This document shows, one piece after another, positions 25,930 through 35,198 of a DNA stretch of 64,000 nucleotides. How positions within the stretch are numbered: position 1 is the first letter of the stretch; each line of letters begins with the position of its first letter. Source of the DNA: JAAXKN01 sp036261625 (lineage in GTDB: Bacteria > Bacteroidota > Ignavibacteria > Ignavibacteriales > SURF-24); the NCBI GenBank assembly GCA_036261625.1, contig DATAKL010000045.1:1-64000 (forward strand). The letters are read 5' to 3'. The notes under the pieces were generated by a model that worked only from the letters and a program-made list of their open reading frames with translations, ran no database searches and was not told where the DNA came from. The position numbers and the translations under genes are program-made.

Positions 25930-28326
25930 TTACTTCATAATAACAAGTTTCTTTGTATCCCTGAAGCCTCGGCTCTCAAGCCGGTAGAAATAAACGCCGC
26001 TCGGCAGCTCCCCTGCACTTAAAATTACTTCATGGCTGCCTTTTGTCTTCATCTCATCGAGCAAAACTTTTACAGCCTGGCCAATACTGTTAAAAAGTGT
26101 GAGGCGGACTTTCCCTTCTTCACTGAGAGAAAACTTAATCTTTGTCTCAGGATTGAAAGGATTGGGATAGTTCTGCTCAAGTGCATAGCTGAATTTCGCT
26201 GCGGTACTTTTTTCTACCGGCAAGGGACTCAGATTCTTGTCTACAAGTGTATAAGTGCCCAGAGCGTTCGTCCTGAACTTTGCACAGTGCAGTACCTGGT
26301 CAATAGCTGAAGCCTCAACATCCCACATGCCGTCTCCTGAGACCGGTCTTTTGTTTACAACAAGCTCCTGTTCAATATAATCCCTGATCTCGGTTTCCTC
26401 ATTATAGTACAGTCTTACATCGGCTGTCCAGCCGGAGCCCGCATTGCCCGGGAAGTTGAAGGAATACATGTTGTCTATTCCCTTATTGGACAGGCCTCCG
26501 GAATTGACCGTGGCTCTCTGGCCAGGCGTATAGATGAGTTCAACCTGATCGGGAAGCTGAGTGCCCGACCAGACAATCTCTGCAACTTTTTTCCCGTCGA
26601 CACCTGTAAAGACAGTGGTGTCAATTCCTATTGTTCCCTGCATAGTAGTTGCAGCAAAGCCCACGGGGGTATATTCAAAAGCCCCGATGTCACAGCCTCC
26701 GCCGTCAATTCTGTTGGAACGGTAGTTGCCGTCTATGTCCTCGTAAACTAAAAGGTTCGGCCTTCCCTGCCCGTTTACAACCCACTTCCCGGGTAAAATT
26801 GAAACTTCCGAAGGAGAGCTGAAGCCCGGGTCCATGCTTATCGAATGCAGGTCCCAGGATGTGGAACTTTTCCAGTCCTTAATTGTAGACCTGATTTCTT
26901 TGCCGCTAAATGCAAGGAAAGAGTTCTGAACGCCGTCCGCATAGAAAAGATTAAAGTCGCTGACCATGCTGCCTTTCATGGCTGAGGTTCTGTAAACTGC
27001 CCAGCTCCTGGCGTTTGGACTTGAGTTTCCGTTGTAAAAGATATTGTTCTTCAGGTCTATCATGCTGCCCGGGGTCATGGGGCCTATATAAATGCACTGA
27101 GTTTCATGATAGTCCCTTTCGGTTTCTTCTATATAAACGGTATTGTTGTAAACTTCAACCGATCCTGCCGTAGGCACGTCAATTCCGGTGGTTAGAATTG
27201 TCCCCATGCGTCCATTAATGTTATCAGCATCCTTAAAGCCGTAGATCGCATTATTGTAAATCCTGTATAATGAAGTGACATTTCCCCCTTCAAGCTGTAT
27301 GCCGAAGACCGAGGGCTGGAAGTTAGTTGTGTCTTTCGTTGCGTTAAAAAGCTCATGGATCCTGTTGCCGTTGATTAAAAACTCGCCCGGCCCGTAAGTA
27401 TGAATTCCCCTGACACGCTTTGCTCCTGTTGTACCCGAGTTTGTACCAAGGTTATGGATATTATTCCTGTTGACAAAGATTTTCATTGAATTGCCCTGGG
27501 GTGTGCCGACGTGAATTCCAAAGACCAGAAGGAGCTGATACTGATTCAGCAGATCTCCTATTATCTCGTTGCCTTCAATTACAACGTCCGAGGTCTTATA
27601 GGCGTAAATCCCTTTATGGTAAAAATGCACCTCATTGCCGCGTATGACGTTGCCCGTCTGCACGTTTAAGGTATCCTTGCCCAGTATAATTGCATTTATT
27701 GAAGACACCTTGTTGTTTTCAATCAGACAGTAGTTGGCCGTCGGGGCCGAGTTCCTGAGTATGATGCCCATGTCCTCATCAGTCCATATATTTCCCCTTC
27801 CTTTGGCCTGTATGATACAGTTTTTAATTGTTATGTTGTCGCCGTAAATATCAACAGGCTGTGTGCCGTATTTGGGATCTGCAGCAATAATTGTCATATC
27901 CCTTGTAGCACCAGAGTTGGAGCCGTCAATTGTAACATAGTCTGTTGATTCCCCGGGGCGGCCTATTCTGACTGCAAAGAGTGAGGTATCCTGCCCCAGA
28001 ACATTCAGCTGCACTGTGGCGCCGGGAGCGGGCTTAAATATTACCCGGTAATCCTGTGTGGGTTTATTGTTTGAGATATCTATTCTAAGAGGTTTTGGCT
28101 CATTATAAGTTCCGGATGCGATCAGGAATGTTACCCCCCTGGTGGTTCCCTCATTGTTCAGCGCCTGTATGGCTTCGCTGAAAGTCCTGTAGTTATCAGG
28201 CCCGCTTCCGTAGGGATCAATTGTTTTATTCCCGTTAAGCTGGGCATTTAACTTCAAGGGAAGGAAAAATACTGCAAGCAGGACTATCGATTGCGTCAAG
28301 ATTATCGTTTGCCTTATGCCTTTCAT
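25930..28326 (-). CDS. T9SS-secreted right-handed beta-helix protein
   Basis: Secreted or surface protein, 798 residues. It has a signal peptide (MKGIRQTIILTQSIVLLAVF, ending NAQ), then a long parallel beta-helix region (about 50-560) with repeated N-N/I-I rungs such as NITIKNCIIQ, CLIENNKVSS, VVIEGNEIIG, EFLINGNRIH and VEVYNNTVYI. A linker of beta sandwich type follows, and a T9SS C-terminal domain from YALEQNYPNPFNPETKIKFS, ending TKKLVIMK. Beta-helix proteins of this kind are often polysaccharide lyases or adhesins; no lyase catalytic set can be picked out. Single gene. Confidence 0.92.
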   Translation of the reverse strand: MKGIRQTIILTQSIVLLAVFFLPLKLNAQLNGNKTIDPYGSGPDNYRTFSEAIQALNNEGTTRGVTFLIASGTYNEPKPLRIDISNNKPTQDYRVIFKPAPGATVQLNVLGQDTSLFAVRIGRPGESTDYVTIDGSNSGATRDMTIIAADPKYGTQPVDIYGDNITIKNCIIQAKGRGNIWTDEDMGIILRNSAPTANYCLIENNKVSSINAIILGKDTLNVQTGNVIRGNEVHFYHKGIYAYKTSDVVIEGNEIIGDLLNQYQLLLVFGIHVGTPQGNSMKIFVNRNNIHNLGTNSGTTGAKRVRGIHTYGPGEFLINGNRIHELFNATKDTTNFQPSVFGIQLEGGNVTSLYRIYNNAIYGFKDADNINGRMGTILTTGIDVPTAGSVEVYNNTVYIEETERDYHETQCIYIGPMTPGSMIDLKNNIFYNGNSSPNARSWAVYRTSAMKGSMVSDFNLFYADGVQNSFLAFSGKEIRSTIKDWKSSTSWDLHSISMDPGFSSPSEVSILPGKWVVNGQGRPNLLVYEDIDGNYRSNRIDGGGCDIGAFEYTPVGFAATTMQGTIGIDTTVFTGVDGKKVAEIVWSGTQLPDQVELIYTPGQRATVNSGGLSNKGIDNMYSFNFPGNAGSGWTADVRLYYNEETEIRDYIEQELVVNKRPVSGDGMWDVEASAIDQVLHCAKFRTNALGTYTLVDKNLSPLPVEKSTAAKFSYALEQNYPNPFNPETKIKFSLSEEGKVRLTLFNSIGQAVKVLLDEMKTKGSHEVILSAGELPSGVYFYRLESRGFRDTKKLVIMK

Positions 28327-28396
28327 GACTATCCTCTTAGTATATATTCATATTATCCTGTTATAGCTGCTTCATCATTATCCTTTCCTGATTTCA

Positions 28397-29401
28397 TCAG
28401 ATTCCTGAAAGAGCCGTCTCACGATCCTGAACCGAATTCAGTTTTTCCTTCAGCCAGTCGTCATTGTGGAATTTTGTAAGATATCTTTCACCTGTGTCAC
28501 AAACGGGGAACACAATTACGGCATTTTCATCCAGCTTTTCGGCAATTTTCAGTACCGTATGGAAAATAGTTCCTGTGCTTCCGCCGCAGAATATTCCCTC
28601 CTGACGCGTGAGCCTGCGGGCGGCCTCAAACGAATCGTGGTCTGTAACGTTGAATACTTCATCTATGTACTGGAATTTCACATTTTCCGGAATGTAATTC
28701 TGCCCTATGGCTTCCACCAGGTAAGGAGCGCTGCCGGTTCTCATTCCGTGATCAAAATAGTCCTTGAAGATTGAGCCTACAGGGTCGGCAGCAATAATTT
28801 TTATCTCCGGATTTTTTTCCTTCAGGAATTTTCCCACCCCGCTTATTGTGCCGCCGGTGCCAACGGCCGCAACAAAATGCGTGACTCTGCCTTCGGTCTG
28901 ACGCCAGATCTCTGGGCCTGTTGTCCTGTAGTGAGTCTCGGGATTGGCAGTGTTTGAATACTGATTTATATAGATGGCGTTTGGAGTCGTCCGGGCGATC
29001 CTTTTTGCAACATTGACATAATGGTTGGGATCATCCCTCTCGTAGCCGTCGCGCACTATGATTACTTCTGCTCCCAGGGCCTTCAGGTAATTCGACTTTT
29101 CACAGCAGACCTTGTCGGTCATAACAAATATGGACTTGTATCCTTTGACCGTTGCAGCAAGGGCAAGCCCTATTCCCGTATTGCCGCTCGTTGCCTCTAC
29201 AACCGTGCCTCCGGGACTAATTATACCCCTTGCCTCTGCATCCTCTATAAGAGCAAGACCGATGCGGTCTTTAATGCTGCCGCCCGGGTTAAAGAATTCC
29301 ACTTTTGCCAGTATCTGCGGCTTTAAGCCTTTGCTGAGCTTCTTTATTCTCACCAGCGGCGTACTGCCGACGAGTTCCAGAACACTATCCTTCACATCCA
29401 T
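28397..29401 (-). CDS. cysK: Cysteine synthase / cystathionine beta-synthase family enzyme
   Basis: PLP fold-type II enzyme making cysteine (from O-acetylserine and sulfide) or cystathionine. The 334 residues show the PLP lysine in NPGGSIKDRIG (Lys near 44), the substrate loop EATSGNTGIGLA, the phosphate cup GTGGTISGVG, and a serine near the C-terminal GIFCGGSTG. The DKVCCEKSNYLKALGAEV and DDPNHYVN stretches are closer to the CBS branch than to E. coli CysK. No C-terminal regulatory CBS domains are present. It is downstream of the sufS-sufU fusion across a heptamer array, and sulfur supply to SufS makes the pairing sensible. Confidence 0.93.
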   Translation of the reverse strand: MDVKDSVLELVGSTPLVRIKKLSKGLKPQILAKVEFFNPGGSIKDRIGLALIEDAEARGIISPGGTVVEATSGNTGIGLALAATVKGYKSIFVMTDKVCCEKSNYLKALGAEVIIVRDGYERDDPNHYVNVAKRIARTTPNAIYINQYSNTANPETHYRTTGPEIWRQTEGRVTHFVAAVGTGGTISGVGKFLKEKNPEIKIIAADPVGSIFKDYFDHGMRTGSAPYLVEAIGQNYIPENVKFQYIDEVFNVTDHDSFEAARRLTRQEGIFCGGSTGTIFHTVLKIAEKLDENAVIVFPVCDTGERYLTKFHNDDWLKEKLNSVQDRETALSGI

Positions 29402-29465
29402 CTTTTCTCTCCTTTATAATCTTATCATGCCTCATTCACATCATATCGTGTCTTTACATCCGACA

Positions 29466-29570
29466 TTTCCTGCTTCTTCCTGCCTACTTCCTGCTACATA
29501 CTTCCTGCTACATACTTCCTGCTACTTACTTCCTGCTACATACTTCCTGCTACTTTCTTCCTGCTTCTCC
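29466..29570. repeat. 7-bp-period tandem array (CTTCCTG / CTACATA)
   Basis: About fifteen consecutive heptamers in which CTTCCTG alternates with CTACATA and variants (CTACTTA, CTACTTT, CTTCTCC, CTGCCTA), giving a 14-bp period. The array ends at 29570 and the stop codon of the minus-strand sufS-sufU gene begins at 29572. Confidence 0.92.
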
Positions 29571-29571
29571 A

Positions 29572-31338
29572 TTATACTTCATAGTTATGCTGCTCGGTTG
29601 TCAATGTTTCAATTTGGCTTATCAGGTTTGTCATTGTCTGCCAGGGCAGATAAGCGCATTTCATTCTTGCCGGTGAATGCTGTATGCTTGAATATATTGC
29701 CAGGTCCCCCAGATTTGCAGCTTTTATTTGGCTGCTGTCCGGCGAACTGAAAGCTTTGTGAAACTTATTAAACAATGCTTCTGCTTCCTTGAGGCTCTTA
29801 CCCTTCAGCATATCGGTCATTATTGAGGCAGAGGATTTGGATATTGCGCAAAGCTCTCCCTGGAAGCTAATGTCTTTGATCATATTTCCCTCAACATTCA
29901 GATAAAGCACGATGTGATCTCCGCAGAAGGGATTAAAGCCCTCATCCTGATGATTGCACTCAAAACAGACGTTGAAATTTCTGGGGTTACGGTCGTGCTC
30001 CATTATAGTTTCCTGGTAGATCTCGTTTATCCTTTCACTCTGGAGGTTTTCATGGCTTCCGGTCTGCTTGAATTTTATTATTTTTTCAAGACTCAGTACC
30101 AGCTGGTCAATTTCCTCTCTTGTGTTGTAGAATGCAATGGAAATTCTTGCCGTTGCCGGAACCTTGAAGAACTGCATTACGGGCTGCGTGCAGTGGTGTC
30201 CTGTGCGTATGGCAATCCCCTCTGCATCAAGCAGAGTGCCGATATCGTGGGGATGCAGCCCTTCCATGACAAGCGAAATTACGGGAGCCTTATTTTCAGC
30301 CCGTCCTATTATCTCAATTCCCGGAAGCTCCAGGATTTTATTTTCGGCATAATAGAGCAGCTCGTGCTCATGGCGCACTGCGGCTTCAAAAGGAATTGAG
30401 CTGAGATAGTCAATAGCAGCACCAAGACCTATTGCGCCCTCAATGTTCTGAGTGCCTGCCTCAAACTTGTAAGGAACGTCATTGTAGGTTGTATTCTCAA
30501 ATGTTACGAGCTTAATCATGTCCCCGCCGGTCTGATACGGCTCCATCTCCTCAAGCAGGTGCGACTTTGCATAGAGCACCCCAATGCCTGTGGGGCCGTA
30601 GAGCTTGTGGCCGGAGAATACATAAAAGTCGCAGTCGAGATCCTGAACATCTACTTTCCCGTGCGGAATGGCCTGCGAGCCGTCGATTAAAACCGGCACC
30701 CCCTTTGCATGGGCCTTTGCAATTATTGTCTTAACAGGGTTTATGGTCCCGAGAGAATTTGAAACCTGCACTACGGAAACAATTTTTGTCCTTTCGTTAA
30801 TCAGGCTCTCGAGCTCATCTAAGATCAGCTCCCCCCTGCTGTTCATCGGTATAACCCTGAGCGAGGCATTTTTCTCTTTGCAGAGGACCTGCCAGGGAAC
30901 GATATTTGCATGATGCTCCATGGCTGTAATTAAAACCTCATCACCTTCTTTTACATGCATCCTGCCGTAAGAGTAGGCCACAAGATTTACTGCTTCGGTT
31001 GCGCCCCTTAGGAATATTATCTCGTGCGAAGCCCGGGCATTTATATAATCCCTTACTTTTCTTCTCGCATTCTCATATGCCAGGGTCGCATGCTCGCTTA
31101 AGTAATGCACTCCCCTGTTAATATTTGAATTTAATTTATGATAATAATCCTGAATTGCCCTTATAACCATTTCCGGCTTCTGTGTCGTTGCAGCATTATC
31201 CAGATATATGAGTTTCTTCCCTTTAATTGTTAACTCAAGTATCGGAAAATCCTTTCTGATCTTACTTACATTAAATGGACCGGCTGAAGCGTTTTCTGAA
31301 CTAATGCCAAGTGCCGCAAGTAAACTTCTAAGACTCAT
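29572..31338 (-). CDS. sufS: SufS cysteine desulfurase fused to SufU/IscU-like scaffold
   Basis: Fe-S cluster assembly enzyme in one chain of 588 residues. Residues 20-425 are a group II cysteine desulfurase: AMEHHANIVPW, the PLP lysine Lys245 in FSGHKLYGPTG and the persulfide Cys383 in RTGHHCTQP. Residues 435-575 are a SufU/IscU-type domain: YQETIMEHDRNPRNF, then ligand residues Cys472 and Asp474 in NPFCGDH, Cys497 in GELCAISKSSAS and Cys561 in ARMKCAYLPW. The GELCAIS...ARxxC spacing is that of SufU rather than IscU. In Firmicutes sufS and sufU are usually adjacent separate genes; here they are fused. The genome's other Suf genes are not in the window. Confidence 0.95.
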   Translation of the reverse strand: MSLRSLLAALGISSENASAGPFNVSKIRKDFPILELTIKGKKLIYLDNAATTQKPEMVIRAIQDYYHKLNSNINRGVHYLSEHATLAYENARRKVRDYINARASHEIIFLRGATEAVNLVAYSYGRMHVKEGDEVLITAMEHHANIVPWQVLCKEKNASLRVIPMNSRGELILDELESLINERTKIVSVVQVSNSLGTINPVKTIIAKAHAKGVPVLIDGSQAIPHGKVDVQDLDCDFYVFSGHKLYGPTGIGVLYAKSHLLEEMEPYQTGGDMIKLVTFENTTYNDVPYKFEAGTQNIEGAIGLGAAIDYLSSIPFEAAVRHEHELLYYAENKILELPGIEIIGRAENKAPVISLVMEGLHPHDIGTLLDAEGIAIRTGHHCTQPVMQFFKVPATARISIAFYNTREEIDQLVLSLEKIIKFKQTGSHENLQSERINEIYQETIMEHDRNPRNFNVCFECNHQDEGFNPFCGDHIVLYLNVEGNMIKDISFQGELCAISKSSASIMTDMLKGKSLKEAEALFNKFHKAFSSPDSSQIKAANLGDLAIYSSIQHSPARMKCAYLPWQTMTNLISQIETLTTEQHNYEV

Positions 31339-31450
31339 AACACACTCCTCTGATTAGATAAGAACAGTTTAAATGGATATTTATATCTTATTATACTCGT
31401 CACCATCTATATTGCACATCTGCCCCACAGCAGAAGGCAAAGGCAGTTAT

Positions 31451-32158
31451 CTAATTCATAGACGGATAGGGAAGAATTACCTTGATATCGTCATCCACAA
31501 TCCCCAGGTTCAGCAAAAGTATACGCATCTTAATATCATAGAAAAAGCCCGGGTTTGTAAATTTCACCAGATCTATGAGCTCATTAATTTCATACCTGAA
31601 GAGATTCAGCGCCCGGTTAAGTCTCATCTCCAGCTGCTTTTCCCTTACAAAGATCTCGGCTTCTGTAAGTTCCTCCAGGTTCAGGGCCTTCCAGTACTCC
31701 TTTATGCTTTCTTCGAGCTGCTTTAAGGTCTCGTCTGTAACCCCATAATAATAAAGCCCCCCTGAATGCTTTGTGGCATATATAAAAATAGCCTTGCCCT
31801 TGATGAGGAGCTCCGTACAGAACATGTTATTGAGTTCCGGTTCCGTAAGGGTAACCTTGCTCAGGAGCTCATCAATAAGGTCGTTTTCATTCAGGTTGAG
31901 TATATAGCACTTCAGGGAATTAGATACCTTCAGAATACTTTTAATCAGTCCTCCGCGCGAGGAGTTTATTCTGATGGACTTATTGTCCTTCAGATTTGAC
32001 AGCTCAGTCCTTATTTCCGCTATCTTAGCTAAAAGACCGTCATACCTTTCAAGCGCTTCGGTCCAGTTGGGAATATTTTTAACCGACTGAATATTATCCT
32101 CGATAATACTCCTTATTGATCTGAGCATAGCCAGCTTATCATCGCTAACGTTTGTCAT
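31451..32158 (-). CDS. Unknown conserved-looking cytoplasmic protein
   Basis: Not recognised. 235 residues, no signal peptide or membrane segment. Predicted largely helical at both ends, with a central beta-like stretch (AIFIYATKHSGGLYYYGV). The C-terminal part ends in LLNLGIVDDDIKVILPYPSMN. The gene is isolated: 112 bp to the sufS fusion start on the same strand and nearly 800 bp of gene-free sequence upstream. The ATG at 32158 has no clear ribosome site. Codon use looks like the neighbouring genes. Confidence 0.7.
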   Translation of the reverse strand: MTNVSDDKLAMLRSIRSIIEDNIQSVKNIPNWTEALERYDGLLAKIAEIRTELSNLKDNKSIRINSSRGGLIKSILKVSNSLKCYILNLNENDLIDELLSKVTLTEPELNNMFCTELLIKGKAIFIYATKHSGGLYYYGVTDETLKQLEESIKEYWKALNLEELTEAEIFVREKQLEMRLNRALNLFRYEINELIDLVKFTNPGFFYDIKMRILLLNLGIVDDDIKVILPYPSMN

Positions 32159-32944
32159 GGCAGCATTCCATTTCGGTTTCTTAACTTAGGTTTCGTCTTG
32201 CCTTGTTAATCTCTGCTTTGCATAAACATCTGATCTAAACAGTAATTTTCAGCTGCTTAAAAGAAGGGCAGAACTTACATACTAAAATTGGGTCACTTAC
32301 CGAATTAAAATTAAACTGAGACTTTGGAGAGGAAATTCAGCACCTGGAGCAACATTGAAAACTAATCTGCTCTGTGCAGGCGGGGAAGGAACGGAAAAAT
32401 CTTACAAAAACTTTTATCCTGCCGATCGCGGGGAACACATATGCCCCCTTATACCTTAATTGAAAGGTATACTCTTTTAGTTCCCGATGATCTTTGTTAA
32501 ACAGTAAAAATCGTCCCCCTTTCCACCCCGTTTTAAGACTTGATCCTCTCTTTTCCTTTTTTGACCCTCATTTATGCACGGTAACTGCCTGAAATACTGG
32601 CGCTTTAATCGTTTCAGGGACAAAATGACCTCTAAAATTAAGTAATAAAGATATTCGGCAAATATCAAGGCAAACAACCCAAGTCTCAAATGCATTGTGA
32701 TCCGGTTCACAGCAAAGAAACAAAAATTTTGCCATGATTATCCTTCTTCTTCCCGGCAGCCTCTTCAGCCGTCTTAACCCATGTTTTTTGAATTGACTAA
32801 GTGATCTCTTATCTTTTTTTTTGTAATGTTTTAAAAGATCTGCAATGGATTTAAGCTGTAAATCTTTTATCTGATACTCAAATTCAGAGTTCAGACCTTC
32901 TGAATTCCAAAAAATTTTCTTAATTTTACAGATCATTTTTTTCA
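32159..32944. other. Gene-free region before mrp
   Basis: About 790 bp, AT-rich, between divergently transcribed genes. Two overlapping minus-strand open frames (32477-32710 and 32568-32972) are Lys/Arg/Phe/Cys-rich, lack ribosome sites and have no motif; one runs into mrp. I do not accept them as genes. A small inverted repeat ATACCTTAATTGAAAGGTAT is at 32451-32470. No known RNA was recognised. Confidence 0.6.
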
Positions 32945-34063
32945 ATGGAGGAAAATTTGTCCAAATTATCACAAGAATCTGTTCTAAAATCCCTCGGAAA
33001 GGTATATGATCCAGATCTGCACAGGGATATTGTTACACTTGGAATGGTTAAAAATATTAATATAGATGACAGTAATCTCTCTTTCGACGTGGAGCTTACG
33101 ACTCCGGCCTGCCCGCTGAAAGAAAAAATAAAAAGTGACTGCATTGAGGCCCTGAAAAACGACATCCCCTCTTTAGGCAGTGTAAATATTAACATGACAA
33201 GCAGGGTAAGACAGCACCAGGACAGCAAAAAGGAATCTGTTCTGCCCGGAGTTAAAAACACTATTGCCGTGGCAAGCGGTAAAGGGGGCGTCGGCAAAAG
33301 CACCGTTGCAGTCAACCTTGCCGTAGCCCTGGCAAAAGACGGAGCAAAGGTAGGCCTTCTGGATGCAGATATCTACGGGCCGAGTATCCCTCTCATGTTT
33401 GGAATTACTGAAAGACCCAGGATTTACCAGGACCCGCAGACACAGCAGATGCTGCCTTTAGAACGCCTGGGCGTCAAGGTCATGTCGATAGGCTTTATGC
33501 TCGACGACGGGGCTCCTGTAATCTGGAGGGGTCCCATGGCTTCAGGCGCTGTTAAACAGTTCATGTCGGACGTCAACTGGGGAGAACTTGATTATCTTAT
33601 CTTCGATCTGCCTCCGGGAACCGGCGACATACAGCTGACACTGGTGCAGACAATCCCCCTTACAGGAGCCGTCATTGTCACTACACCGCAGGAAGTATCC
33701 CTTATTGATGCCAGAAAAGGCCTCATGATGTTCCACAGGGTAAACGTGCCGGTGCTTGGTATTGTGGAAAATATGAGTTATTTTATAGCGCCCGATACCG
33801 GCAATAAGTATGACATATTCGGTCTCGGCGGCGGGCAGAAGATGGCTGAGCAGTATAATGTGCCGTTTTTAGGAGGAATTCCGATTGACCCCAGAATCAG
33901 AATCGGCGGAGATACCGGAAAACCGATCGTCAGTGAACTTCCTGATACGGAATACGCCAGGGTAATTCAGGAGATCTCGCGCAACCTGGCCGCACAGGTG
34001 AGCATCGAACTGATAAATCGGGCATCAAAGAAGGTGGATATCATTCTCGGAGACGAAAAATAA
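32945..34063 (+). CDS. mrp: Mrp/ApbC-family P-loop Fe-S carrier ATPase
   Basis: Cytoplasmic Fe-S cluster carrier. Residues 10-85 form a MIP18/DUF59 domain (SLGKVYDPDLHRDIVTLGMV, with TPACPLK). A ParA/Mrp ATPase follows, with the deviant Walker A SGKGGVGKST at 111-120, LLDADIYGPSIP and DLPPGTGDIQLTL. The CxxC that binds a bridging cluster in enteric ApbC should lie after ENMSYF; here the sequence is IAPDTGNKYDIFG, with no cysteines. The ATG at 32945 has only a weak site. It is followed 21 bp later by a NifU C-terminal-domain gene, so the two are probably co-transcribed. Confidence 0.95.
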   Translation: MEENLSKLSQESVLKSLGKVYDPDLHRDIVTLGMVKNINIDDSNLSFDVELTTPACPLKEKIKSDCIEALKNDIPSLGSVNINMTSRVRQHQDSKKESVLPGVKNTIAVASGKGGVGKSTVAVNLAVALAKDGAKVGLLDADIYGPSIPLMFGITERPRIYQDPQTQQMLPLERLGVKVMSIGFMLDDGAPVIWRGPMASGAVKQFMSDVNWGELDYLIFDLPPGTGDIQLTLVQTIPLTGAVIVTTPQEVSLIDARKGLMMFHRVNVPVLGIVENMSYFIAPDTGNKYDIFGLGGGQKMAEQYNVPFLGGIPIDPRIRIGGDTGKPIVSELPDTEYARVIQEISRNLAAQVSIELINRASKKVDIILGDEK

Positions 34064-34084
34064 CCATTCAGAGGAGCTAATAAC

Positions 34085-34321
34085 ATGGGGAATGTAATGG
34101 AAGAAAAAGTATTAAAAGCGTTGGATACCATCAGGCCTTATCTTCAGGCTGACGGAGGCGACGTGGAGCTCGTGCGCGTTACCACTGAAGGTATTGTTGA
34201 GGTTAAGCTTACCGGGGCCTGCGGCCATTGCCCTATGTCTCAGATGACTCTGCGCGCCGGTGTTGAACGTGCCCTCATACGTGAGGTCCCGGGCATCAGA
34301 CGCGTCGAAGCGGTAAACTAA
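34085..34321 (+). CDS. NifU C-terminal-domain (Nfu-type) Fe-S scaffold
   Basis: A 78-residue single-domain Nfu protein, an intermediate carrier that delivers [4Fe-4S] clusters. Marks are RPYLQADGGDVELVRV and the cluster-binding CGHCPMSQMTLRAGVE with the CxxC pair. Preceded by GAGGAG 8 nt before the ATG; a second in-frame ATG four codons later is less likely. It is 21 bp downstream of mrp, so it probably acts together with it in cluster transfer. Confidence 0.95.
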   Translation: MGNVMEEKVLKALDTIRPYLQADGGDVELVRVTTEGIVEVKLTGACGHCPMSQMTLRAGVERALIREVPGIRRVEAVN

Positions 34322-34427
34322 GAGCCTTCTTTTTTCTTTTGCCCCGGGCTAATTAAAAGAAAAAAGGATCAGGCCCGTTTAAGAAGGTGTGAGTGTTATT
34401 TGACACAACTATAATATAGAGGAATAA

Positions 34428-35183
34428 ATGCGTAAAAAAGTAATTGCCGGAAACTGGAAAATGTATAACGATATTCCGGCCTCAGTAAAACTGATCTCAG
34501 AACTTAAAAAAAGCCTCTCGGGAGCGGACCTTAAGGCCGATGTAATCATTTGCCCTCCTTTTACTTCACTCGATACGGCTAAAACCTTGATAAAGGATTC
34601 TCTTATCCAGCTCGGCGCACAGAATATGTATTTTGAGGAAAACGGAGCCTATACGGGCGAAATTTCTGCTGAAATGCTCAAAAGCGCAGGCTGCCGGTAT
34701 GTAATTCTCGGGCATTCTGAAAGAAGGACAATCTTTAAGGAATCCGACGAACTGATCAATAAAAAGATTAAAAAGGCCCTCTCAAGCGGACTTGACCCTA
34801 TATTCTGCGTGGGCGAAACACTTGATGAGAGAGAAAAGGGAACTACAGAATCCGTCATCAGCTCACAGGTCAGAGCAGGACTTAACGGCATCTCTGAAGA
34901 GGATCTGAAGAAGGTGATCATAGCTTATGAACCTGTCTGGGCTATCGGCACCGGCAAAACCGCAACCCCCGAACAGGCACAGGATGTACATGCTTTTATC
35001 CGGAACCTCCTGAGGGAACTTTATTCAGATCTGGCAGCCGAGGGTGTCACAATTCAGTACGGCGGAAGCGTTAAACCTGAAAATGCACTTTCCTTGCTTT
35101 CACAGAAGGATATCGACGGCGCCCTCGTAGGCGGAGCCTGCCTTAAGGCGGATTCTTTTACAAGCATTATCCTCTCGGCCTGA
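34428..35183 (+). CDS. tpiA: Triosephosphate isomerase
   Basis: Glycolytic/gluconeogenic enzyme interconverting dihydroxyacetone phosphate and glyceraldehyde-3-phosphate. The 251 residues have the normal length and all active-site motifs: AGNWKMYND (Lys), ILGHSERR (electrophile His), AYEPVWAIGTGKTA (base Glu and flexible loop), QYGGSVKPENA and GALVGGACL. AGAGGAATAA precedes the ATG. Monocistronic, with a stem-loop at 35199-35240. Confidence 0.97.
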   Translation: MRKKVIAGNWKMYNDIPASVKLISELKKSLSGADLKADVIICPPFTSLDTAKTLIKDSLIQLGAQNMYFEENGAYTGEISAEMLKSAGCRYVILGHSERRTIFKESDELINKKIKKALSSGLDPIFCVGETLDEREKGTTESVISSQVRAGLNGISEEDLKKVIIAYEPVWAIGTGKTATPEQAQDVHAFIRNLLRELYSDLAAEGVTIQYGGSVKPENALSLLSQKDIDGALVGGACLKADSFTSIILSA

Positions 35184-35198
35184 GACAAAAAAACTTAC

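Noticed and set aside
29466..29570. CRISPR array
   Set aside because: The 7/14-bp period has no unique spacers and no cas genes are nearby.
29112..29750. Plus-strand ORF of 212 aa across cysK and sufS ends
   Set aside because: It is antisense to two well-identified genes and reads through the heptamer array, giving a low-complexity Ser/Leu/Pro/Thr protein.
32477..32972. Overlapping minus-strand ORFs upstream of mrp (77 and 134 aa)
   Set aside because: No ribosome sites, composition dominated by Lys/Phe/Cys, no motif, and the longer one runs into the mrp coding region.
34398..34415. TTGACA and TATAAT before tpiA as promoter
   Set aside because: They are only 4 bp apart, and the implied start would lie at the tpiA start codon.
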